DNA of 64,000 bases, taken from Cheilinus undulatus. Its lineage: Eukaryota > Chordata > Actinopteri > Labriformes > Labridae. The number at the start of each line of letters is the position of its first letter. Within the stretch, counting starts at the first letter, position 1. The DNA lies in the NCBI RefSeq assembly GCF_018320785.1, contig NC_054885.1:5096921-5160920 (forward strand), in the 5' to 3' direction. The notes below the pieces were generated by a model, which did not search any database, was not told the origin of the DNA, and saw only the letters and a program-made list of their open reading frames with translations. This document shows, piece after piece, positions 34,730-44,889 of this stretch. The position numbers were made by a program, and so were the translations under genes.

Positions 34730-37700
34730 TCAGGAGATGACTCCGTGTTTTCTGCCCGTCTGGATGAACGCCTCAACGCAGTGGTCGATGTCTTCGTCTG
34801 TGTGGGCGGCGGAAATCTGGACGCGGATTCTGGCTTTGCCTTTTGGGACGACTGGGTAGGAGAATCCAATCACGTAGACTCCTGTGAGGAAGAAAGACGT
34901 CTGGTTAGAGCTTGTTTTATGTCTCCTGCAGTCAAACTGGTTTGGTCTGATCTGTATACATGACTTTATGTTTTCTGTGTCATCTTCCTTGAGTAGATTG
35001 CATCAAGTACATGTATTATTAATCTACTAATAGGAGTTGACAAGTAAAAAGAGCTCAGTATGAATGTAAAACATCCTAGATAAAGCAGTTTTTTATGTGC
35101 ATCTGGTCACACTGGTGTCTCACCGAGCTTCAGCATATCATCGGCCATGAGAGAGGCAAGCCGAGCATCGCCGAGCATCACGGGACAGATCGGGTGAGCC
35201 GAGCCTGCAATGGTGAAACCAGCCTGTGTCATCTTGTTTCTGAACCTGAGAAAGAAGCATAAAAAACAGGATTAAAAAAGAAAAACAAAGATTTGAATGC
35301 AATAATCCTACTGGGTGTGTAAAATAAAATCGTGCAGGTTTTGTATGTAAGCTCCCTGCAACAGTATGGCTTAACACAGGACAGCATAACTTGTATTTAT
35401 GTTTCTCAGGCACAATTTAAAGCCATGCAAGTACACTGCTGAAATGCCTGTTGTTTATTTCAAAGCCAAAATTCAGCGATAAACCAACTCGACACTCAGT
35501 ATTCCTGCTATTCTCATGTTTTTTCCCACAGCTATATTCATGAAGTCTCCTCAAGATCAAGCATCTAAAATGTGTACTGATCTATGCCACAGCATATTAA
35601 ATTAACCCTATGGCTTACAGTTACATAACAAGCTCTGAAGGCAGCATGTGGGTGGTAGCTTATAAGATCAGGAATCAAGATGGAAAAGTCTACAATAATT
35701 CCTCCCACACGTTTAAACCAATGCAACCATCAGTGCACATATCTGCTCATTTAGTTATGAAAATAAAAGGCAGATATGATTATAGTTTCTCCTTCCTTCT
35801 GCTTCTGCTATTTTACGGCTTAAGCAAAAAGAATCTGCATTTATGAATTAGAAAATAAAATAAATAAAATGATTATAAAAAGATTATTTAGCATCAAACT
35901 CCTCAGAAGCTTCTAGAAAAGTAAAATATTTAACCCTGAAGTACTGAACACCAAACAACAGAAGTGTGATAACGTCCTCTGTGAATAAGACGTAATTCAC
36001 CTCATGGTTTTGGCCGTCATACTCTGTGCGATCTCGTTGGAGGCGAGCAGCAGCTCCACGGCTTTGGTGGCGCAGCCGACGACCGGAGGGGGGAGCGAGT
36101 TTGAGAACAGGTAAGGTCTGGAGCGCTGTCTCAGCAGGTCGATGAGTGGTTTAGGGCCGACGGTGTAACCACCTGGAGGACACAATGTTAGATTATTAAA
36201 AATACATCTGTAATGAGGAACATTTGCTAGACTTATAGTAATTTTTGGGAAATTTGTGCGTAGCGCTCCATCTCTGGACATTTTCAAAAAACGTCTCAAG
36301 CGCCACCTTTTCACCACAGCCTACAGTCTTCACTAAACCACCCCTTACACTCATTGTACCCCTCACATAGTTTGTCCATCTCTATGTGTTCCTGTAAAGC
36401 GTCCTTGGGTTTCTTGAAAGGCGCTATGTAAATTCAAGATATTATTATTATTATTTCTTTTAAAGATATCACTCATATTTCTAATTCAAATATAAAGATG
36501 CATCTAACAGCGGGTTAGGCTTAGCATACAGACTGGAAACAGCAGGAAATAAGCTACACTGCCTTCGTAAAGCCCTTTTCACACATGAATCCCTGAATAT
36601 TTAAAGAAAAGACTACTCTGGTGAGCAGAAAAAAGTTTAAAGCTTCTAAATTGTGTGCACAATCATGGCCCAAGTTTTTTTTTTTTTTTTTTAAGATTTA
36701 TTTTTGGGCCTTTTCATGCCTTTATTTGATAGAGGAAGGACAGTGGATAGACTCGGAAACAGGGAAGAAAGTGGGGAGAGACATGGGGCAAGGGGCCACA
36801 GGCTGGATTTAAACCTGGGCTGCCCGCGTACATGGGTAGCGCCTTAAACCACTCGACCATCTGCGCTCCCGTAGCACAAGTTTCTAACTGTTTGCAGGAT
36901 ATAAACACCTCCTCTGTCTGCTCACTCACAATGAATTTTCCAGAATATTTCCTACTGTGTTCACATATTAGCTCACCATGACTTCAGAGAATTTGGATAA
37001 AGTCTGTAAAACATAACCTGACACGCCAGATAGACTGTTTCATGTGTTCATGGTGTGGGATGTATTTCACATCCATCTGGGCAACACCCCATAGACGGTG
37101 TTTGGAAGGTCAGAACCTTTCAAAATAAAACTCATAGGGTGACTGTCCTAATACAACTGTTGCTATAGCTGCATCCATGCTAATCTCTGCACTGATCGCC
37201 TTTGTTTCCAGGTTTGCAGTTTCAAATAAACTGATACCACTTCCTTCTCCCCACTTGACACTGATTGGTCCAGTTATTCTCTGACTAGGATCAAATGCAT
37301 CAGCATGAAGCTTTGCATGGTGGATCTGCCTGATGACAGTCCACGTGAATTCTGACCAACCCATTGATTTTATAAAATTAGTCAGAAACTGTTCGTGGAT
37401 GATACTCAGAGCTGACTCTTGTGGATTAGTGAAGTCATAGATCAGATGGAAACATACCGGCAGCTCCTCCCAGCGCTTTTCCCAGGGTGGAGTTTACGAT
37501 GTGAACTCTGTTCATCACTCCTAGGAGCTCGTCTGTTCCTCTGAAATCAAAGAGGGAAGTTGCATCAGATCATTTCACAATAATGGTGGAAAACAAAGCA
37601 CAACATTAAAAAGGCTCCGTCAGTTTGCTGATATTTTCTGGTTGAATCAACAAAAAGATTCTGTCACAGACAATATGCAGACTTGAGTTTTCTCTTTCTA

Positions 37701-40700
37701 TATTTCAATAATAACAATTTTAGCACTAATTACAGTGTTTTTGTACATAATTTAAACACTGATGATATCTCCAGAATAATTCCACTTCATAAAACCCTTT
37801 ACAAAAAGATCTGTCTGGAATTATTCTCCTTTTAATCATCTTAAATACTACGGCAATAATACCATCAATGTAAAGGGTTTAAAGCAGTGTTACTCAACCC
37901 TGCCCAACCAAAGAGCTAAACTGTTTAAAAATATCTTTGCAAGAGCCACAATCTAAGTGGTGAAAAGTGGCAAAAAAGGGTTAAAGTGGCAATAAAAATA
38001 AATTAAAGGTGGCAAAAATGGGTGACAAAGGGGTAAAAATTGAGAGAAAAAGTGGCATGAAGTGTAGAAAGTGGCAAAAATAGGTGAAAAGTGGTGAAAA
38101 AAAGGAGTTACAGGTGGCAAAAATAGCAAAAGAATGAGTGAAAAGTGACTAAAATAGACAAAAAGTAGCAAAGGTAGGAAAGAAATGGGCGAAAAGCAAG
38201 ATGAAGTGGCAAAAATGCGATAAAAATTGGTGAAAAGCAGAACAAAGAAGTGGCAAAAATTGGCTATAAGCAGCAAAATTGGATTGAAAGTGGCAAAAAC
38301 AGGAAAAATTGCTAATAAGGGCAGTCAAAATGTACAGACAAAAACATAAATAATGGTTGACATGTAAGTAAACTGATGAATATGACTTAATAGATCATTT
38401 CTGAGGTCAAAGTTTCCCTTTTTAAGGTGTTCCGGGGGTATAATATTTCCAATTAAGACACAAAAGAGCCACATGTGACTCAAGAGCCACGTGTTGAGTA
38501 TCACTGGTTTAAAGATAAACAAAGTGGTGGTTAATTTCTGATTTATGGGTCACTAAGAGTCCAACCCACCTGCCTCGGGATCCCAGGAACCCGGTGGCGT
38601 GACATTCATCGATAAACACCATGGCTCCATACTGTTCAGCCAGGTCACAGATTCCTGTTAGAGGAGCCACGTCTCCATCCATTGAGAAGACGCCATCGGT
38701 CACGATGAGGCGCATACGAGATGACTGAGGAGGAAAAACAAGAGTCACTGAAACAGAGGAGCCATCATTGGCTTATCAATACTGCAGCTTTCATCTGACC
38801 CCGTAACCTCAGGGTAATTGGTTTTTAATGCACCATAAAACTCAAACTGACAACGTTAGGAGCCAAAAATGATGAGGGGGACTTTCAAAATGCCTTATCA
38901 ATATCAGCATTTCTGCACCTGCACGGTCGTTAATGCAGTGCAAGGATGGCAGATTTACGACTGATGACCTAAAGTACCTTAAAGCTGAACTCCTTATTGA
39001 CTGAAAACAGTGCAAATATTTAAAATCACTCCAGACAAGTTGGAAAATACTCACTTTTCATGATCTGCTGCATAAATACAGATGAAAATATAGCAGCAAT
39101 TATTGGGATTTAGAACAGAAAGTTACCTGAGACTCTTTGAGTTTGTTCTCCAGGTCACTCAGGTCCATGTGCTTGTAGCGCAGCCTCTTAGCTCGGCACA
39201 GACGGATCCCATCGATGATGGAGGCGTGGTTCAGCTCATCAGACAAAACTGCATCGTCTGGGCCCATTAATACCTGTGTTAAAGAGGAAAAATCATGCTT
39301 TATCTATTAGGGTTATCAAGATAAAAGAAATGACACACGAGGCAACAAAAACAGAATCCTGTGCATCAACCATCGGCTAATTTCCTGTTTCACATTGCCA
39401 AAAAAAGCAGTGTCATTCCTGCACACTGTCCAAGCCGCACAAATATGTTTGGTGCTAAAATTTGCTGCACATTTGTGATATTAACACAATGATATTTATA
39501 TCTTTGAGACATATATATGAGTTAATATGTGCAGTTTTTGGACAGCTTTTGTACTTTTTGATTTAATCAACCATTAATAATGCATTTTATCACTTTAGAA
39601 CATGCTGGATATAAACATATTACTAATTTTGATTGAATTACTTTTATAATGGAGACATCCTTCATATGACAAGTGATAAATGAAGTACAACAGACCTCAA
39701 ACAGTCCAGCATTGGCATCAAAACAGCTGGCATAAAGGATGCAATCCTCTCTCTCATGAAACTCTGCCAACTTCTTCTCCAGATTCTTGTGTATATCCTA
39801 AAAACAGAAAGTAAACGCTCAAATACAGACATGCTTATGCTTTGTTCTGTGTCTAAATTTGCTACTGATTATCTGTCTCACCTGTGTGCCACAGATGAAT
39901 CTGACAGAGCTCAGTCCAGCACCGTATGTTTTCAGAGCGTCGATCCCTGCCTGCACCACCTCCGGATGGCTGGACAGTCCCAGGTAGTTGTTGGCACAGA
40001 AATTTAATATAGCTGGGAGATATCAGAGAACAGGAAAGGTTAGACGCCACTCTGGCAGGTTAGTCTGCCAGAGTGGGGCTCTCAATCAAAGCAATAGCAA
40101 AAGATGACAAGTAGATTCTTGTTCAAAATTGAGGTTTCTGTCTAAATTCACACCATGAGGCAGGGGTTCCCACACTTTTCAGCCTGTGACCCCCCCCCCC
40201 CCAAAAAAAAAAACGGCGTTAGAGATCGGACACCCCCATCTTCCCTTGAGGGAGATTAAGTGCATGATATTGCACAAAGCATCATGTACAAAACTTGCAT
40301 TTTAGGTGGTTTTTTTTAACTTTTATTTGCATTTAAGAACAAATATGATTTAATAACTCCTTTTGTAATTCAACTTGAACTTATTTTTATCAATATTTTT
40401 TAAAACAATAATTGAAATTTATGATTTTGAAGCGTATGAAATTTCTCTGTCTTTTATGGAAAGCATTCCACGACCCCATCTCACTATCTCACAACCCCCC
40501 TAGGGGTCCTGACCCCAACTTTGGGAACCACTGCCATGAGGCAAACAGTAAACCAGGGTTTTCTTTTCATGGATGAACTCTACATTATGAGGGGGAAAAG
40601 CGGTTAAAAGAGGCCTTCCTGGCTCGTGCTGCAAGCTACAAAGCATTCTGGAAAAGCTTGCAGCATTAACCAAGAAGGCAAAGTTTAACCGCTTTTCTCC

Positions 40701-42853
40701 CTCATTGCGTGAAATTCATCCATGAAACTGAAACGGTGATTACCTGTTTGGTAAAAACACCTTATGGAGTGTCAATTTATTGAACAGTTATCTAATACAA
40801 TCAAGACTTAAGCTGTGAGAGCGGCAGAGCTGAGCAGTGTGTCTCGACTAGACTTGGAAATGTCTAGTGGGGCCACATTATGGAGTACGTCTCATTCCTG
40901 CCTCTGCAGCTCAAAAGCCTTCAGTTACAACTATAAAAAATAAAAACTTCTCTGGCTTTGAAAGATGTTGGAACTGTTTGAAGTAATCTAAGAAGTCAAC
41001 TTAATAAATATAGCATTTAATTAATGTCTACATTTCAGTGCAGAAGTTCACCATATTGTATCTTTGAGGTGCAAAGGTCCCTATCTGAGTCTGTTACACC
41101 ACACTGTTCTTTCAAATACTCCTTTTTTTCTGCCAAAAAAAGTGTAATTTAAGCCCAAACCAAAACAATAGAGGCAGCATACAGAACAAAAAAAAAAAAA
41201 ACGACAGAAAAACAATGCCTGGGATTTTGTGGTTGCCATCCAGATGAATAAAAACAAAGTGACTCTCACATGCGAGAGGTCATGGCCTGAAGTCAAAGGG
41301 CTGTTCATAAATCAGCAGAGTCAATCTCTGGCAAAGGTTCACCCTGCAGAGTAAACACAACACAGGCTCTCTGCAGGACGGCAAACAGGTGGAAGATAAG
41401 CTGCTGCTGCAGTGGGCACTTTTCAATAACGTGTTTATAGCAGTGCTTCTTTTTCTTTGCAGTTAGAGTCACATTTGTACTGGTGAACTGATTCTTTTAG
41501 ACGTTTTAGGATCTCTGGCTGCATAATCACCCAGTCTGGTTTGAAATAACATGACTCCTTTTGTCTGTCAAGGGATCCTTAACATTTAAAAAGTCTTAAG
41601 TCACCCCTGTAAAATAAGAAAACAAAAATATTGCATCCCTATGACTGCCGAGGGATTTATGATTATTTGTGCAGGGATAGCTAAAGATGTGCATATTCAC
41701 CACAATCCTTGGCTACATTCAAAGCTTTTTGAAAGCACCGGTAATAATGCCAGAAGGCATCTCTGTTGAGAAAGGCCTGTACAGCAGTCATGTCTGATTT
41801 TAACGCAATGGCTCCTGAGGGCCTGAAGATCATCAGCATCCAATTTTGACCTTAAGCCTTGTCTTATGTGCACAGAGATGTCTCCAGATACACAGATGAA
41901 AATTGATCCCCATCCTTACTTCTGAGAGACTCTGCCCCTCTAAAATGCTCCTTTACTACCCAGTCATGTTACAAGTCATGTTGCCAACTAACCTTCTTAG
42001 TTGCAAAATGCTCCTTTCAGCTGTTTTTACGTGAGTACCACTTACTTTTCCAGCCTTCTGGTGCCCAGTTCCTACTTTTTTGAGTTGTGTTACTGCCATC
42101 AGATTCAAAATGAGCTAGTATTTTTCATGAAATGGTAAAATGCCTCAGTTTCAACATCTGATGTCTTGTTTATGTGAATAAAATATTGGTTTATGAGATT
42201 TGACAAACATTGCATGCTGTTTGTTTACATTTTACACAGCGCCCCAGCTTTTTTGGAATTAGGGTTGTTAACTAATGTAATATATAGAATTGACATTAAT
42301 GCAGTTGAGGCAAATAAACACTAAAGAACTAGGGTTAAAAGACTTTATATACATGAAAATATTAACCATTTAATGACAAGTAAAGTGTAAAGACTTTATA
42401 AAGTTATGTTAAACAGACTGTTATCCTTCCAGCGCGTGTCCCCCAGTAATCTTACCTGACTTTGCTAAACTGTCGTTCAGTCAAAACAAGGTTTGATTGT
42501 GGCAGAGCGCCAGCTGACAAACAAAAGGGCCTGTAATCTTTATTTAATGTAGTAGTTGTATGTTTACAGACTGTTAGCTGACATTATAACAGCATTAGCA
42601 TAAACGTCCGTTACACAGACTACTTTGACTCACTGCTCCGGCTGCCGTCCACGTTGATTTGCGGTCCCTGCTTCGACGTGATTATCCTCTCCGCCTTCCA
42701 CGTCCCCGCCGCTCGGATACCGTCCAACTCGCTCTCCAGCACCGCTCTGGCTTCAGCGACAGCGGCGAAGCTCCGGTTCAGACCCTGGGCTGGAGGCCGG
42801 AGGACGCCCCGGAGCGGTTTCACCAAACTCCGAGCGGCTTTACCGAGAGACAT
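34730..42853 (-). CDS. gcat: Glycine C-acetyltransferase (2-amino-3-ketobutyrate CoA ligase)
   Basis: Nine exons on the minus strand: 42853-42634, 40012-39882, 39797-39696, 39273-39127, 38724-38570, 37540-37458, 36172-36001, 35245-35124, 34881-34730 (stop TGA). Total 1284 nt, 427 aa (human 419). This PLP enzyme cleaves 2-amino-3-oxobutyrate with CoA to glycine and acetyl-CoA, the second step of threonine breakdown, in mitochondria. The N-terminus is basic and lacks acidic residues for about 30 positions, as in a transit peptide. Family motifs: [49 protein letters not shown], the PLP lysine in [11 protein letters not shown] (K273), and [15 protein letters not shown]. The exon 3 donor is GTCTGT, weaker than the others, but the protein alignment supports it. 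Introns hold two hAT-type elements, a Tc1-like relic, a SINE and a LINE tail. Confidence 0.97.
35246..36000. other. gcat intron 7
   Basis: AT-rich intron with no gene, RNA or repeat that I recognise. Confidence 0.4.
36215..36460 (+). mobile_element. L2-like LINE 3' end
   Basis: The segment encodes a typical LINE C-terminal end ([17 protein letters not shown], then stop). It continues into TGTAAAGCGTCCTTGGGTTT and AGGCGCTATGTAAATTCAAG, and ends in a (TTA)n tail. This is the characteristic 3' UTR of L2-clade LINEs in fish. It is strongly 5'-truncated and lies in gcat intron 6. Confidence 0.7.
36668..36881 (-). mobile_element. tRNA-derived SINE
   Basis: On the minus strand a tRNA-like head, GAGCGCAGATGGTCGAGTGG (A box) and CCAGGTTTAAATCC (B box), is followed by TGTCTCTCCCCACTT, CCACTGTCCTTCCTC, AATAAAGGCATGAAAAGGCC and an A/T-rich tail. 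This is a full-length-looking SINE of a type common in percomorph fish. It is not a functional tRNA because the tRNA fold is incomplete. Confidence 0.75.
36882..37457. other. gcat intron 6, right part
   Basis: Sequence between the SINE and gcat exon 6. No gene, RNA or classified repeat is recognised. Confidence 0.35.
37885..38506. mobile_element. hAT-type satellite-bearing MITE, copy C
   Basis: It begins CAGTGTTACTCAAC and ends GTTGAGTATCACTG. Perfect 8-bp duplications GTTTAAAG lie at 37877-37884 and 38507-38514. The interior is a series of AAAAGTGGCAAAAATGGGTG-type units and the subterminal motif AAGAGCCAC is kept. It lies in gcat intron 5 (38569-37541), 63 bp from the exon 5 end. Confidence 0.9.
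40161..40533. mobile_element. hAT-type MITE with GGTTCCCA ends
   Basis: Left end CAGGGGTTCCCACACTTTTC, right end CAACTTTGGGAACCACTG (inverted). Perfect 8-bp duplications CCATGAGG lie at 40153-40160 and 40534-40541. A C13/A11 homopolymer junction is at 40190-40213. It is about 373 bp with no coding sequence, in gcat intron 1. Confidence 0.85.
40565..40727. repeat. 163-bp palindrome in gcat intron 1
   Basis: The left arm TTTCATGGATGAA ... AAAGCGGTTAAA pairs with the right arm TTTAACCGCTTTTCTCCCTC ... TTCATCCATGAAA. The inner part also pairs (CTTGCAGC...GCTGCAAG). A near-complete hairpin; probably a small fold-back MITE, but flanking duplications are not clear. Confidence 0.65.
41690..42270. 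mobile_element. Tc1-like element, left-truncated
   Basis: The right end CCCCAGCTTTTTTGGAATTA, plus AACATCTGATGTCTTG and GAGTTGTGTTACTGCCATCA, matches the terminal repeat of the Tc1-like family in this window. The left terminal repeat is missing. It lies in gcat intron 1. Confidence 0.65.
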
Positions 42854-43020
42854 GACGGTTCTTCAGAGTGTCAAACTAGCACGAGCGCTAAACGTAAAGC
42901 ACAGAGACCAGGCGTGGCTACGTCATGTAACATCTATGACACAGGGAGGCGTGTGGGTGATAGACCAATCAGGTATCAGAGATTTTGCCAGGTGGCTTAT
43001 TTTGACCAATCAGAATTCAG
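42854..43020 (-). promoter_or_regulatory. gcat promoter region with two CCAAT boxes
   Basis: GACCAATCAG occurs at 42963-42972 and GACCAATCAGA at 43004-43014, that is 110-160 bp upstream of the gcat ATG. No TATA box is seen. NF-Y control is inferred. Confidence 0.45.
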
Positions 43021-43129
43021 ATTGTATTTACCGAGTGGTTCATATTTACTCGGGCAGCAACATGTTGCCTTATGTAAAATTCGACATCGTTAAAACACAA
43101 TATTAAAGGGTAGTTTATCTATGGAAGCC

Positions 43130-43770
43130 CAGTCCCGCCATTTATAAAAAGAAAAAAAATATATATTAAAAAAATATAAATTTTAAATCGAAATGATAAG
43201 ATAAAGAGTCAAAAATATGAGTTAAAGAAACAAAAACCTTGAGATAAATCACAATAATGAGAATAAAAAAGTATGAGTTAAAAAATTATGAGGAATAATG
43301 TCAAAATCAAGATAAGTTACTTTTGATTTATCTCAAAATCATGATTTACTATATGATGATTTTAATTTCTTGTCTCTCAATTTTGACTTTTTAATCTCAT
43401 AATTCTGTTTTGATCATGAATTTATTTTTCACTACACATTATTTGTGTGTATTTTGTGTAAATATCTAATGCATTTTTTACACTGCTTTAGCAGTAACTG
43501 ATCTGTTCATGCCAATAAAGAAAACTGAAATTGAAAAATAAAAAAAAAATTAATTCAACTTTTCATCTCATAATTCTGACTTTTTATCTAGATGTAAAAT
43601 TGTATTAGATCATTCTGCCTTTTTTAAATTCCTCTTTTTGTCCTCTTATTTTAGCTTTTTGACTCATAATTCTTATTTATAGCCATAAGTATCACTTTTT
43701 TTATTCATTTTAATTTGGGTTTTAATAATTTTGACTTTCTTATCTCACAGTCCTTACTTTATAATTTCAT
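43130..43770. repeat. TCATAATTTTGACTTT satellite family, inverted halves
   Basis: The left half carries AGATAAATCACAATAATGAG-type units and the right half TCTCATAATTCTGACTTTTT-type units, i.e. the same family as 15350-16370 present in both orientations around a centre near 43330. It lies in the gcat-tom1 spacer. No coding potential. Confidence 0.55.
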
Positions 43771-44889
43771 AATCATTACCTAAAATTAGCTTGTATTGAA
43801 TTATATATGCTAAATTTTTTGTTTCTCTTCTCCTCTTGGCAAAAATGGGCTTCCATAACTGGTCCATTATTATTTTAAATACTACAGTGTGTTTTTTTTC
43901 TTCTACAGGAACACTTCTGTACTGTAAAAGGTAATACACACAAGTTTATTGTCTTGGCTATGTTTTTATATTTTTCATTTTTTTTTTATTAAATGTTTTA
44001 ATTCCAGTACATTAACATATGAAACATAAATAAAAAGTTGACTACATTTTTAAAGCCTTCTGAAAACCTGTTATATTAATTAGTTATAAACCTGTGAGAC
44101 TGTGAATCTCTGTGATAATTGAAAAAAAAAACAGAGCCAAATAAAGGCAGCCAAAGTCACTGAGTTCAAAACAGACACCAGATTTAAGAAACTGCAGCAG
44201 AGCCGTACCTGCAAAGCCTTTTATTTGATCATATTTGAGAAACCTTAATGCACAGCTTGAAATAAGCATGAAAACAGCCAGACTTCCAGGTAAATGCTTC
44301 ATTTTAATCCATGACAGCAGAAGTCTGTCATCACTTCCTGTTTCAAGTAAGACGTCTTCACCAGAGAAGTTGGACGCAGTAAAAACCTCCAGTTTTCTTG
44401 AACATCCTGCATCAATAATGATGCATCATCACACCTTTACGTTATGTAATTATCTTCTCTTACATACAAGTTTACAGTGTGTGCTACTTCCACAGGGCGG
44501 CTCCGCTCAATATTTGACAATATTTATATTACAGCAATATAATACATGATCTATTTAGCAAAAGACGATTCCTGTAACAACATCCTCTCCTTACACAGCA
44601 GGAATGTAACTTTATAAAATGTGCAAATGTTTGCATTCAACACATGGACGAACCCTCGTAACGGTTTAAGCTAAAAAAAAAACTCGGTCCTCGATCAAGT
44701 AACATTATTTATCAGTTAAAAAACACTTTTTCCCCAGTAAAGAGCATAATACACAGCTACGACGACACCCTCCCTCAGACATGGGATATATTCCCACATC
44801 AAATGTGCCATTTAACCATTAATTTAGGATTTATCTTGACCTCTTAGCTGATGCTTCATGAGTGCTGTTAGTATGGCAGGTTTAGCAGC
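43771..44889. other. tom1 downstream region
   Basis: AT-rich sequence downstream of the tom1 stop codon, probably containing its 3' UTR. A minus-strand AATAAA lies at 44225-44220. No gene is recognised. Confidence 0.4.

Noticed and set aside
36830-36881. Possible tRNA gene on the minus strand
   Set aside because: A and B boxes are present, but the acceptor stem and T-arm do not form a complete tRNA, and the SINE body follows directly.
42654-43106. Two plus-strand frames of about 150 codons over gcat exon 1
   Set aside because: They overlap the GC-rich first exon and promoter in antisense; no domain is recognisable and no splice support is seen.
43180-43760. Possible replication origin or matrix attachment region because of extreme AT content
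   Set aside because: AT-richness here is explained by a repeat family found at two other loci, and sequence alone gives no support for such a role.
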